Translations under genes and position numbers: made by a program
The notes under the pieces: generated by a model
The model's input: the letters and a program-made list of their open reading frames with translations, nothing else
Databases searched by the model: none
What the model was told of the DNA's origin: nothing
Shown here: positions 27,231 to 35,478 of the stretch, piece by piece
Layout: every line of letters starts with the position of its first letter
How positions within the stretch are numbered: position 1 is the stretch's first letter
DNA from: Paraburkholderia piptadeniae
GTDB taxonomy: Bacteria; Pseudomonadota; Gammaproteobacteria; Burkholderiales; Burkholderiaceae
Direction of reading: 5' to 3'
Assembly (NCBI RefSeq): GCF_900007165.1
Contig: NZ_CYGY02000050.1
Coordinates: forward strand, 159,880 to 223,879
Length of the DNA: 64,000 nucleotides

Positions 27231-27419
27231 ATGACACTCGACTGGCACGTTGAAGTATTGAACGCCCCGCTTGAAAAACGCGCCAATAAAAAGAAAACGG
27301 GACGCCGGGTTGTCATTCAAAATACATTCTTTATCGCTTTGACGCCGCTCGAATTGCTCAGCGCATTGGATTACCGAACGAAAGAAGCTCAACCTGTCGT
27401 CAGCATATACGAGTCGTAA
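27231..27419 (+). CDS. Doubtful small protein, unknown
   Basis: 62 codons starting MTLDWHVEVLNAPLEKRANK and ending AQPVVSIYES. The ribosome site is weak and no family is recognised. It is kept because its composition differs from the surrounding random frames; it may not be translated. Confidence 0.2.
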   Translation: MTLDWHVEVLNAPLEKRANKKKTGRRVVIQNTFFIALTPLELLSALDYRTKEAQPVVSIYES

Positions 27420-27483
27420 TTTCCGGAAAAGTCTTTTCGTTAATTTATGCGGGCTTACCCTGAGCTATCTTTGGCATTCAAGT

Positions 27484-27499
27484 CCGCATTTGAATGCGG
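27484..27499. promoter_or_regulatory. Perfect palindrome upstream of puuC
   Basis: ccgcatt-tg-aatgcgg, 7-bp arms with a 2-base centre, about 320 bases before the puuC start. It is a candidate operator for an unlinked polyamine regulator. Confidence 0.4.
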
Positions 27500-27818
27500 C
27501 AGGTATAGAGAAGCTTCGATTTTTTGCAGGGTTTTCCCCGGCGGCAGTCAATTTAAAGTGACTAGTATATTCAATACACGTGTGTGCTATTCGAACCGCT
27601 GTTCTCGCATAGTTCTCGCTCATCGAACAGAACCGTGAGTCCTTCTGTCGGCACATTGAAGAAACTGTGCGCATGTGTTCCGATGAGCGTTGCGGAATTC
27701 TTCACATTTGAAATCTCAGCGAAGTGCGCAGCCGTCTCACGCTGCGCAAAGATGCTGAACCTCGGCGAACTCGCAAGGCTGGCGCTTTGCGTCACTTGTA
27801 TGACATTGAGGCATCCTG

Positions 27819-29312
27819 ATGGACAAGACGACATTGGCTTATTGGCAGGGAAATGCAACGGCACTTGCAATCGAAGGCCGTGCGTTTATCGACGGCGAGT
27901 ATCGGCCGGCTGAGAGCGGGCGTACGTTCGACAGTGTGAGCCCCATCGACGGAACGGTACTCGCTCAGGTCGCCGATTGCGGCGAAGCCGACGTGAATGC
28001 GGCCGTAAGGGCCGCGCGGCGCGCGTTCGAAGCAGGAGTGTGGTCCGGTCTCAATCCGCGTCAGCGTAAGGCGAAGCTGCTCAATTGGGCTGCGCTGATG
28101 CGTGAACATCTCGACGAGCTTGCGTTGCTCGAAACGCTGGATGCAGGCAAGCCGATCGGCGACACGACCTCCGTCGATGTGCCGGGTGCCGCGTATTGCG
28201 TCGAGTGGTTTGCGGAAGCAATCGACAAGGTGGGCGGCGAAGTGGTGCCCGCGGATCATCATCTCGTCGGACTGGTGACACGCGAGCCGCTGGGTGTCGT
28301 CGCAGCCGTCGTGCCATGGAATTTCCCGATCCTGATGGCTTCGTGGAAGTTCGGACCCGCGCTCGCGGCGGGCAACAGCGTCGTGCTGAAGCCATCGGAG
28401 AAGTCGCCGTTATCGGCGATTCGCGTCGCGCAACTCGCGCTCGAAGCGGGCATTCCTGCTGGCGTATTCAACGTGGTGCCGGGCGGTGGAGAGGCGGGCA
28501 AACTGCTCGCGTTGCATCGCGATGTCGATTGCCTCGCGTTCACCGGCTCGACGAATGTCGGCAAGCTGATCATGCAATACGCGGGGCAATCGAATCTGAA
28601 GCGCGTATGGCTGGAACTGGGCGGCAAATCGCCGAACATCGTGCTGCCCGATTGCCCGGACCTCGACCGCGCCGCAAAGACGGCGGCGGGCGCGATCTTC
28701 TACAACATGGGCGAGATGTGCACGGCGGGTTCACGGCTGCTCGTGCATCGCGACATCAAGGACGTGTTTCTCGACAAGCTCGTCGATGCAGCGCGCGGTT
28801 ATATACCGGGCAATCCGCTCGATCCGAAAACATCGATGGGTGCGATCGTCGATCAGCTTCAACTGGATCGCGTGCTCGGCTATATCGAAGCGGGGCGCGC
28901 CGAAGCGAAGCTGCTGCACGGCGGTTCGCGAGTGCAGCAGGAAAGCGGCGGCTTCTATATCGAGCCGACTGTTTTCGACGTATCGCAACACGACGCGAAG
29001 ATCGCGCGCGAAGAGATCTTCGGGCCGGTGCTGTCGGTAATTACGTTCGATTCGATCGACGAAGCCGTAAAGATCGCGAACGACAGCGACTACGGCCTCG
29101 CCGCAGCCGTGTGGACCGCAAACCTGACGACGGCGCATGAAGTCGCACGGCGTTTGCGCGCGGGCACCGTCTGGGTCAACTGCTATGACGAGGGCGGCGA
29201 CATGAACTTCCCGTTCGGCGGCTACAGGCAATCGGGCAACGGCCGTGACAAGTCGCTGCACGCGCTCGAAAAGTATACGGAGTTGAAGTCGACGCTCGTG
29301 CGTCTGCGTTGA
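27819..29312 (+). CDS. puuC: Gamma-glutamyl-gamma-aminobutyraldehyde dehydrogenase
   Basis: A 497-residue aldehyde dehydrogenase. The nucleophilic Cys is in YNMGEMCTAGSRLLVHRD, the base Glu in WLELGGKSPNIVLPD, and the NAD loop is FTGSTNVGKLI; PWNFPILMASWKFGPALAAGN and KPSEKSPLSA are conserved. C-terminal GGYRQSGNGRDKSLHALEKYTELKSTLV is typical of the PuuC/betaine-type group. It oxidises aminoaldehydes to acids. It is transcribed away from puuD/puuA. The missing step in the window is the PuuB oxidase; the aminotransferase next to puuA may replace it. Confidence 0.85.
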   Translation: MDKTTLAYWQGNATALAIEGRAFIDGEYRPAESGRTFDSVSPIDGTVLAQVADCGEADVNAAVRAARRAFEAGVWSGLNPRQRKAKLLNWAALMREHLDELALLETLDAGKPIGDTTSVDVPGAAYCVEWFAEAIDKVGGEVVPADHHLVGLVTREPLGVVAAVVPWNFPILMASWKFGPALAAGNSVVLKPSEKSPLSAIRVAQLALEAGIPAGVFNVVPGGGEAGKLLALHRDVDCLAFTGSTNVGKLIMQYAGQSNLKRVWLELGGKSPNIVLPDCPDLDRAAKTAAGAIFYNMGEMCTAGSRLLVHRDIKDVFLDKLVDAARGYIPGNPLDPKTSMGAIVDQLQLDRVLGYIEAGRAEAKLLHGGSRVQQESGGFYIEPTVFDVSQHDAKIAREEIFGPVLSVITFDSIDEAVKIANDSDYGLAAAVWTANLTTAHEVARRLRAGTVWVNCYDEGGDMNFPFGGYRQSGNGRDKSLHALEKYTELKSTLVRLR

Positions 29313-29369
29313 GTGACGGACTGGGCGCGCCGGCGCACTGCACAACTGTCGAGCCGGGCGCAGGCGCGC

Positions 29370-29903
29370 TCATGATGCGCTGCGCCGGGGCATCGGCATG
29401 CCTTGCTCGCGGCACTCGACAGGGCAGTCGGCCTTCAGGCACGGCTTGTCGTCGCAGAAGCGGCAGAGTTGCATCGCGTGCGATGCGTCGCGTGTTTCGT
29501 TCCAGAGTATCTTGATCAGCAGGTCTTCGAAGACGGCGCGCTCATCGTCGCCGAGCCGTCCGACGATGCGCTCCAGCAGGCGTCCGCGCGCCGTGCGCAA
29601 TCGGCCGGCTTCGCGACGCCCCGAAGGCGTCAAAGCCAACGCGACCGAGCGCTTGTCGTTGCCCGCCTTTTTTTCGACGAGGCCCGCGTCGACCAGCCCG
29701 GCGACTGCGCGCACGGCGGCGGGGTGCGAAAGCGCGACGGCTTCGCGCAGCACTTCGATCGACGAATCGGGATACTGGCCGATCGCATTCAGCGTCGCGC
29801 GTGCCGTCGGTCCGGCGAGCGCAGGCAGCGTGGATGGCGAGCTCAGATCGTCGTTCACCAGAACGGCGAGCACGCCGAGCAGGTTTGCCGTGCGCTGAAC
29901 CAT
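29370..29903 (-). CDS. MarR family regulator with Cys-rich C-terminal tail
   Basis: A 177-residue winged-helix regulator. The HTH spans TARATLNAIGQYPDSSIEVLREAVALSHPAAVRAVAGLVDAGLVEKKAG, with wing residues DKRSVALALTPSGRR. Beyond the usual MarR end it has a tail LCRFCDDKPCLKADCPVEC with five Cys in about 20 residues, which could bind a metal or sense oxidants. A perfect ATATGTGCA-N3-TGCACATAT palindrome lies 27 bases upstream of its start, a likely autoregulatory operator. A second match with the same 5-base core spacing lies at 30734-30750. The downstream target set is unknown. Confidence 0.85.
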   Translation of the reverse strand: MVQRTANLLGVLAVLVNDDLSSPSTLPALAGPTARATLNAIGQYPDSSIEVLREAVALSHPAAVRAVAGLVDAGLVEKKAGNDKRSVALALTPSGRREAGRLRTARGRLLERIVGRLGDDERAVFEDLLIKILWNETRDASHAMQLCRFCDDKPCLKADCPVECREQGMPMPRRSAS

Positions 29904-29930
29904 GACGCCACCTCGATGTGTGCAATGTGC

Positions 29931-29951
29931 ATATGTGCATGATGCACATAT
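29931..29951. promoter_or_regulatory. MarR operator (palindrome ATATGTGCA-TGA-TGCACATAT)
   Basis: A perfect 9-bp inverted repeat, preceded by an extra ATGTGCAT direct repeat (29925-29932), 27-47 bases upstream of the MarR start. Its position and symmetry fit a homodimer of the neighbouring MarR protein. Confidence 0.7.
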
Positions 29952-30110
29952 CGGCGCGCGGATTCAATGCGAATCCAGCTGACCCTTTTTTGCGTTTTTC
30001 AGTGAATTGCGCGGAAATATCCAGTAACGGATTCGTAACTCACCGACGGGTCGCTTCGACTATTGTTCTTATGTTGGACTCTGGATTTACATACTGGCGT
30101 GTCGACGAAG

Positions 30111-30677
30111 ATGAACAGAACACAGATCACGAGAAAGCTTGCCGTGCCGGCGCTCGTCGTCGGGACGATGCTCGCGTTGGGCGGTTGCGCCGTTGTGCCG
30201 CCCAGCGGGCCGAGCGTGGTCGCGCTGCCGCGCAAGGGCGAGCCGCTCGAGCAGTTCCAGCAGGACGATTACGCGTGCCGGGACTACGCGTTCCGCAGCA
30301 CGGATGCGAACGGCGCGTCGCAGGCGGCGACGCATAATTCCGTGAATAGTGCGGCCGTCGGCACGCTCGGGGGCGCAGCCGTCGGCGCGCTGTTCGGCGC
30401 GGCGGCGGGCAATGCGGGCGCGGGCGCGGCGATCGGCGCGGGCAGTGGCTTGCTGCTCGGCGGCGCGACGGGTGCGAATAGCGCGTCGTATTCGGCGTAC
30501 GGTTTGCAGGCGCACTACGACGCCGCCTACGCGCAGTGCATGGTGGCGAAGGGCAATACGATCGCGCAACCGCCCGCGCCCGCGTATTACTCGGCGCCGC
30601 CTGTCTATTACGCGCCGCGTCCTTACTACTACTATGGCCCGCCGGGTGTCGTGTACTCACCGTACCCCTACTACTGA
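30111..30677 (+). CDS. Glycine-zipper lipoprotein
   Basis: A 188-residue envelope protein. Residues 1-27 are a lipoprotein signal with lipobox LALGGC, so the mature protein is acylated at Cys. The middle (about 75-125) is a Gly/Ala zipper (AAVGTLGGAAVGALFGAAAG, repeated) that could pack in a membrane, and the C-terminus is a Pro/Tyr-rich tail (YYSAPPVYYAPRPYYYY). Proteins of this kind are common in Burkholderia; no function is established. The start at 30111 is chosen because the signal peptide opens there; an alternative start further upstream lacks support. A terminator follows at 30695. Confidence 0.75.
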   Translation: MNRTQITRKLAVPALVVGTMLALGGCAVVPPSGPSVVALPRKGEPLEQFQQDDYACRDYAFRSTDANGASQAATHNSVNSAAVGTLGGAAVGALFGAAAGNAGAGAAIGAGSGLLLGGATGANSASYSAYGLQAHYDAAYAQCMVAKGNTIAQPPAPAYYSAPPVYYAPRPYYYYGPPGVVYSPYPYY

Positions 30678-30694
30678 TCGAGCGTGAGCGAAAG

Positions 30695-30725
30695 ACGCGA
30701 GCGTCGTTACGGCGCTCGCGTTTTT
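30695..30725 (+). terminator. Terminator after the glycine-zipper gene
   Basis: A 9-bp perfect stem (acgcgagcg 30695-30703 with 30713-30721), a 9-base loop and a ttttt run, 17 bases past the stop. Confidence 0.8.
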
Positions 30726-30733
30726 GTCTGGAC

Positions 30734-30750
30734 ATGTGCAGCGCGCACAT
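30734..30750. promoter_or_regulatory. Second ATGTGC-N5-GCACAT site
   Basis: atgtgc-agcgc-gcacat has the same half-sites and 5-base spacing as the core of the MarR operator at 29931-29951. It lies between convergent genes, so a target promoter is not obvious. Confidence 0.4.
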
Positions 30751-30794
30751 ATCCGCGCAGTTTCTTGCTGCGCGATGAAAGCGATGAACGCCCG

Positions 30795-31194
30795 TCAGTC
30801 CGGCGCGTACTTGAACTCGGGCAACGCCTCCAGCGACGACTTCGTCGCGTCCGGCATCATGACCTGCTTGCTGTTGATCTGCAGATCGCTGAACGGCACG
30901 GCGACATAGTGCTTGCCCATCCCGAGAAAGCCGCCCACTGAAAGTATCGCGAACGCAGTGTGATCGGACGGCGAGACGACCAGATCGTCGATGATGCCGA
31001 TCTTGTCCTTGTCGCGGTTATAGACAGTCGCGCCCGAGAGCTTCGATGCGAAAACCGGTGCCCGTCTGCGTGACCTCGGTGTGGCGCCCGGTGATCGACT
31101 GCTGCGCGCCTTGCGCGAGCGCCGATGTCGAGACGAGCGCGGCCAGCAGGCTTGCGAGGCCGATCCGGCATGTTCGATTGAATGCGTGCTGCAC
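30795..31194 (-). pseudogene. PRC-barrel domain protein, frameshifted
   Basis: The gene begins at a GTG (31194) after gggaggaccatc, with a Sec signal (IGLASLLAALVSTSALAQ). This first frame runs to TEVTQTGTGFR and then stops a few codons later. The next frame supplies a PRC-barrel (SKLSGATVYNRDKDKIGIIDDLVVSP, GGFLGMGKHYVAVPF) down to a normal C-terminus (LPEFKYAPD). The two halves meet at 31050-31060 in a run of CG dinucleotides; adding two bases (CGCATCG to CGCGCATCG) restores GFRASKLSGATV. So the protein is broken by a 2-base loss, or the sequence has an error. Intact members are exported proteins of unknown role. Confidence 0.75.
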
Positions 31195-31298
31195 GATGGT
31201 CCTCCCTGTCGACCATGGTTGGCGCCATTGGCGCGCGCTGCTCTCATCCCTGCGCGATGATTGCTCTCGTTCGATGTTTTTGATGAACGACGCCCGAC

Positions 31299-31469
31299 CT
31301 ACGGCTTGTCGTCTTCGTAATCTGGGTTGACGTCGGGATCGAGTGGCGGAGCGTCGGGGTCCTGCGGCGGACCGACGTTGGGCAGGTCGGTCTCGACAGT
31401 CCCGGGTGAGGGCAAGTCGGACTGATCGTGGCGGATCGGGGCGCCGCCTTGGCCTGGCTTCGTGGGCAT
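31299..31469 (-). CDS. Small acidic Pro/Asp-rich protein
   Basis: A 56-residue frame starting at 31469 after a strong aaggaggaccggcc ribosome site. The sequence is MPTKPGQGGAPIRHDQSD followed by alternating Pro and Asp (DAPPLDPDVNPDYEDDKP). It lacks a signal or membrane segment and looks intrinsically disordered. I recognise no family, but the ribosome site and biased composition argue that it is real. Confidence 0.6.
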   Translation of the reverse strand: MPTKPGQGGAPIRHDQSDLPSPGTVETDLPNVGPPQDPDAPPLDPDVNPDYEDDKP

Positions 31470-31543
31470 GGCCGGTCCTCCTTGGGTTCATTGCTGGCAT
31501 AGGTGTTGCCAGCAAGTAACGCTCCCGGCCGCGCGAGCGCGAT

Positions 31544-32320
31544 CTACGCGTTCTCGCTGTTTTTCGCGGCGACGGTCGCCGTCTCGCGTGGTTTCGCCAG
31601 CTTTTGGGCGGCCTCGGCTTCCGCGAGCCGGCGCGCTGCTTCGCTCACTTCCTGGCGGAACTGGACGAGCGCGCTGAGCGATGCATCGGGCGGTTGCAGC
31701 GCTGTCCACAGCACGTCGATCAGGCGGTCCGCCGTCGCATCGATATCGGTGCGGCGATTGCCGAGCGCCGCGTCCCACAACACATGCTCCATCGGGCCGA
31801 ACACCAGCGAGCGCAACAGGCGCAGCGGCACGTCCGAACGGATCTGGCCGGTTTGCTGGCCTTGAGAAAGCACGCGCATCAGCGGCGCGGTGTAGCGCCT
31901 CTGCAGGCCCGTCAGTTCTTCGCTGAGCTCGTGCTGGCGCGTGCGCCCCTCGGACAGCACGAGCGCGCACAAGCCGGTCCCGTTGACCAGCATCAGCCGC
32001 AAATGCGTGCGGACGATGAACGCGAACTGCTGGCGGATGCTGCCGTCGCGCGGCAAGCCCGACTCGATGGCCTCGATGATCTCGTCGTACCAGTCGCCGA
32101 TCACGCGCGCGCACAGTTCGCGTTTGCCGCGAAAGTAGCTGAACACGGTGGCCTCGGAAATGCCGAGCCGTTGCGCGATTTCCGCCGTGGTCGCGCGCTC
32201 GTAACCCTTTTCGGAGAACACGTCGCGGCCCGCCTGAAGAATTTCCTTCACGCGCTGCTGCGATTTGCGTCCCGCCGGCTGGCGGCGCGATCCCGGCACT
32301 TCGGCCCTTGCTACGCCCAT
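31544..32320 (-). CDS. TetR family regulator, likely controlling liuABCD
   Basis: A 258-residue TetR/AcrR-type protein. The HTH is ILQAGRDVFSEKGYERATTAEIAQRLGISEATVFSYFRGKRELC; the C-terminal part is a helical ligand domain ending in an Ala/Lys-rich tail. It is divergent from the leucine degradation operon, 309 bases away. TetR-type regulators of liu genes (called LiuQ) have been described in betaproteobacteria, while gammaproteobacteria use MerR-type LiuR, so this one is a fair candidate. The start ATG lies in a tataatg string, so an internal GTG eight codons in (GTGCCGGGATCG) is an alternative start. Confidence 0.85.
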   Translation of the reverse strand: MGVARAEVPGSRRQPAGRKSQQRVKEILQAGRDVFSEKGYERATTAEIAQRLGISEATVFSYFRGKRELCARVIGDWYDEIIEAIESGLPRDGSIRQQFAFIVRTHLRLMLVNGTGLCALVLSEGRTRQHELSEELTGLQRRYTAPLMRVLSQGQQTGQIRSDVPLRLLRSLVFGPMEHVLWDAALGNRRTDIDATADRLIDVLWTALQPPDASLSALVQFRQEVSEAARRLAEAEAAQKLAKPRETATVAAKNSENA

Positions 32321-32410
32321 TATATGAGTCCAGTTCAGATTTCGGGGCAGGAAAGCCCCGCTGTGGCCGATACTACCACGGTAATTAGCGGTTCGGCGCG
32401 TGCCTAACGG

Positions 32411-32429
32411 TTTTGAGTGACACTCAAAA
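32411..32429. promoter_or_regulatory. Perfect palindrome TTTTGAGTG-A-CACTCAAAA (TetR operator candidate)
   Basis: A 19-bp palindrome with 9-bp arms and a single-base centre, just upstream of the proposed liuA -35 box, in the region shared with the divergent TetR gene. Its size suits a TetR-type dimer. Confidence 0.65.
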
Positions 32430-32436
32430 ATACCGA

Positions 32437-32465
32437 TTGACGCTTACGTAAATCTGGAGTGAAAT
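32437..32465 (+). promoter_or_regulatory. Probable liuA promoter
   Basis: ttgacg (32437-32442), a 17-base spacer and tgaaat (32460-32465). Start would be near 32472, giving a leader of about 158 bases before liuA. Confidence 0.5.
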
Positions 32466-32629
32466 GCGGTCTATGCTGTCGCGCGCCGGTGGTGCCGGAC
32501 TCATCGGCCGTCAAACCGGCGGCGCGGGGCCGACGAACTGGCTGAGCTTCGCTCAGAAAAAATGCTTGATGCGACGCGGCGCGTACCCTGCGCGTGGTCC
32601 GCGCACGATGAACTCCTGGAGACACACAA

Positions 32630-33811
32630 ATGAGTAACCTGCCCGGTTTGCAGTTCCCGCTTGGTGAAGAGATCGAGATGCTGCGCGACACCGTCGCGTC
32701 GTTTGCGGCGAAGGAGATCGCGCCGCGCGCAGGCGAAATCGACCGCACCGATCAGTTCCCGATGGACCTGTGGAAGAAGTTCGGCGACCTGGGCGTGCTG
32801 GGCATGACCGTCTCTGAAGAGTACGGCGGTGCGAACATGGGCTACACGGCGCACATGGTCGCGATGGAAGAGATTTCGCGGGCCTCGGCATCGGTGGGTC
32901 TTTCGTATGGCGCGCATTCGAACCTGTGCGTGAACCAGATCCACCGCAACGGCAGCGAGGCGCAGAAGCAGAAGTACCTGCCGAAGCTGGTGTCGGGCGA
33001 ACACGTCGGCGCGCTCGCGATGAGCGAGCCGAATGCGGGCTCCGATGTCGTCAGCATGAAGCTGCGCGCGGAGAAAAAGGGCGACCGCTATGTGCTGAAC
33101 GGCACGAAGATGTGGATCACGAACGGCCCGGATTGCGACACGCTCGTCGTCTATGCGAAGACCGATATCGAAGCCGGTCCGCGCGGCATCACCGCGTTCA
33201 TCGTCGAGAAAGGCATGAAGGGCTTTTCCGTTGCGCAGAAACTCGACAAGCTCGGCATGCGCGGCTCGCACACAGGCGAGCTGGTGTTCGAGAACGTCGA
33301 AGTGCCGGAAGAGAACATCCTCGGCGAACTGAACGGCGGCGTGAAGGTGCTGATGAGCGGCCTCGACTACGAGCGCGCGGTGCTCGCGGGCGGCCCGACG
33401 GGCATCATGATGGCGGTGATGGACGCCGTCGTGCCGTATATCCACGACCGCAAGCAGTTCGGCCAGTCGATCGGCGAATTCCAGCTGATCCAGGGCAAGG
33501 TCGCCGATCTGTACACCACATTGCAGGCGTGCCGCGCGTATCTGTACGCGGTCGGCCGCCAGCTCGACACGATCGGCTCGGGCCATGTGCGCCAGGTGCG
33601 CAAGGACTGCGCGGGCGTCATTCTCTACACGGCGGAAAAGGCCACGTGGATGGCGGGCGAAGCGATCCAGATTCTCGGTGGCAATGGCTACATCAACGAG
33701 TACCCGGTGGGCCGTCTGTGGCGCGATGCGAAGCTCTATGAAATCGGCGCGGGCACGAGCGAAATCCGCCGCATGCTGATCGGCCGCGAACTGTTCGCGG
33801 AAACGATGTAA
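32630..33811 (+). CDS. liuA: Isovaleryl-CoA dehydrogenase
   Basis: A 393-residue acyl-CoA dehydrogenase, the first enzyme-specific step after oxidative decarboxylation in leucine catabolism; it makes 3-methylcrotonyl-CoA and reduces ETF through FAD. Family signatures are MTVSEEYGGANMGYTAHMVAMEEI, ALAMSEPNAGSDVVSM and the C-terminal IQILGGNGYINEYPVGRLWRDAKLYEIGAGTSEIRRMLIGREL. The ribosome site is ctggagacacacaaATG. It leads the operon liuA-B-C-D, with a 30-base gap to liuB. Confidence 0.95.
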   Translation: MSNLPGLQFPLGEEIEMLRDTVASFAAKEIAPRAGEIDRTDQFPMDLWKKFGDLGVLGMTVSEEYGGANMGYTAHMVAMEEISRASASVGLSYGAHSNLCVNQIHRNGSEAQKQKYLPKLVSGEHVGALAMSEPNAGSDVVSMKLRAEKKGDRYVLNGTKMWITNGPDCDTLVVYAKTDIEAGPRGITAFIVEKGMKGFSVAQKLDKLGMRGSHTGELVFENVEVPEENILGELNGGVKVLMSGLDYERAVLAGGPTGIMMAVMDAVVPYIHDRKQFGQSIGEFQLIQGKVADLYTTLQACRAYLYAVGRQLDTIGSGHVRQVRKDCAGVILYTAEKATWMAGEAIQILGGNGYINEYPVGRLWRDAKLYEIGAGTSEIRRMLIGRELFAETM

Positions 33812-33841
33812 AGCACGCGCATCGAAAAGGAGAACAACGCG

Positions 33842-35449
33842 ATGCCGATCATCGAATCGAAGTTGAATCCGCGCTCCGACGATTTCCGCACGAACGCGGC
33901 CGCGCTCGAAGCACTCGTCGAAGACCTGAAAGCGAAGATCAGCAAGCTCGCGTTGGGCGGCGGCCCCGCCGCGCGCGACAAGCATGTGTCGCGCGGCAAG
34001 CTGCTGCCGCGCGATCGCATCGCGCAACTGCTCGATCCGGGCACGCCGTTTCTCGAACTGTCGCAGCTTGCGGCGTTCGGTATGTATCACGACGATGCGC
34101 CGGGCGCGGGTGTCATCACGGGCATTGGCCGCATTGCGGGCCAGGAGTGCGTGATCGTCTGCAACGACGCGACCGTGAAGGGCGGCACCTACTACCCTGT
34201 CACGGTGAAGAAGCACGTGCGCGCACAGGAAATCGCGCAGGAAAACCGCTTGCCGTGCGTGTATCTCGTCGATTCGGGCGGCGCGAATCTGCCGAACCAG
34301 GACGACGTGTTTCCCGACCGCGATCACTTCGGCCGCATCTTCTACAACCAGGCGAATCTGTCGGCGCAAGGCATTCCGCAGATCGCCGTCGTGATGGGCT
34401 CGTGCACGGCGGGCGGCGCTTATGTGCCCGCGATGAGCGACGAGTCGATCATCGTCAAGAATCAAGGCACGATCTTTCTGGGCGGCCCGCCTTTGGTCAA
34501 GGCGGCGACGGGCGAAGAGGTCAGCGCGGAAGATCTCGGCGGTGGTGACGTGCATACGCGACTGTCGGGCGTCGCCGATCATCTCGCGCAAAATGACGCG
34601 CATGCACTGGCGATCGCGCGCAGCATCGTCGGCAATCTGAACCGCCGCAAGGACGTGCCCGTCACGATGCAGGAGCCGAAGCCGCCGCGCTACGACGTGA
34701 AGAGCATCTACGGCGTGATTCCCGTCGATACGCGCAAGCCGTTCGATATCCGCGAAGTGATCGCGCGCATCGTCGACGATTCCGCGTTCGACGAGTTCAA
34801 GGCGCGTTACGGCACGACGCTCGTCTGTGGCTTCGCGCATATCTGGGGGCACCCGGTCGGCATCGTCGCGAACAACGGTATTCTGTTTTCCGAGTCCGCA
34901 TTGAAGGGCACGCACTTCATCGAGCTGTGCTGCCAGCGCAAGATACCGCTCGTGTTCCTGCAGAACATCACGGGCTTCATGGTGGGCCGCAAGTACGAGA
35001 ACGAAGGCATCGCGCGCAACGGCGCGAAGATGGTGACGGCCGTGGCCACGGCGAAGGTGCCGAAGTTCACGGTGATCATCGGCGGCTCGTTCGGCGCGGG
35101 CAACTACGGCATGTGCGGACGCGCGTATTCGCCGCGCTTTCTGTGGATGTGGCCGAATGCGCGCATCTCGGTGATGGGCGGCGAGCAGGCGGCATCGGTG
35201 CTCGCGACCGTCAAGCGTGACGGCATCGAAGCGAAGGGCGGCACGTGGACGGCCGAGCAGGAAGAGGCGTTCAAGCAGCCGATCCGCGAGCAGTACGAGC
35301 ATCAGGGCCATCCGTATTACGCGAGCGCCCGCTTGTGGGACGACGGCGTGATCGATCCGGCGCAGACGCGCGACGTGCTGGGCCTCGGGCTGTCGGCGGC
35401 GATGAACGCGCCGATCGAAGACACGCGCTTCGGCGTGTTCCGCATGTGA
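33842..35449 (+). CDS. liuB: Methylcrotonoyl-CoA carboxylase, carboxyltransferase (beta) subunit
   Basis: A 535-residue carboxyltransferase that moves the carboxyl group from biotin to 3-methylcrotonyl-CoA, giving 3-methylglutaconyl-CoA. Crotonase-like acyl-CoA sites are visible as MGSCTAGGAYVPAMSDESII and GGSFGAGNYGMCGRAYSPRFLWMWP. The gene follows liuA by 30 bases and ends 29 bases before liuC. Length is standard for this subunit. It works with the biotin subunit encoded at 36332. Confidence 0.95.
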   Translation: MPIIESKLNPRSDDFRTNAAALEALVEDLKAKISKLALGGGPAARDKHVSRGKLLPRDRIAQLLDPGTPFLELSQLAAFGMYHDDAPGAGVITGIGRIAGQECVIVCNDATVKGGTYYPVTVKKHVRAQEIAQENRLPCVYLVDSGGANLPNQDDVFPDRDHFGRIFYNQANLSAQGIPQIAVVMGSCTAGGAYVPAMSDESIIVKNQGTIFLGGPPLVKAATGEEVSAEDLGGGDVHTRLSGVADHLAQNDAHALAIARSIVGNLNRRKDVPVTMQEPKPPRYDVKSIYGVIPVDTRKPFDIREVIARIVDDSAFDEFKARYGTTLVCGFAHIWGHPVGIVANNGILFSESALKGTHFIELCCQRKIPLVFLQNITGFMVGRKYENEGIARNGAKMVTAVATAKVPKFTVIIGGSFGAGNYGMCGRAYSPRFLWMWPNARISVMGGEQAASVLATVKRDGIEAKGGTWTAEQEEAFKQPIREQYEHQGHPYYASARLWDDGVIDPAQTRDVLGLGLSAAMNAPIEDTRFGVFRM

Positions 35450-35478
35450 CGCGGCATAGCGAGCAAGGAGCCTCGATC

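Larger units (their letters stand above)
26681..27818. other. Long divergent intergenic region between puuD and puuC
   Basis: About 1.1 kb without a recognised gene. The left 500 bases are GC-rich and carry no frame with a ribosome site. From about 27300 the sequence is AT-rich and fits a promoter area. A perfect palindrome ccgcatt-tg-aatgcgg lies at 27484-27499. A 62-codon frame at 27231-27419 is listed separately as doubtful. No regulator gene (PuuR-like) is visible here. Confidence 0.5.

Noticed and set aside
32501..35311. A 936-codon open frame on the minus strand
   Set aside because: It lies opposite liuA and liuB, is extremely rich in Arg, His and Ala, and has no known domain. It is the usual shadow frame of high-GC genes.
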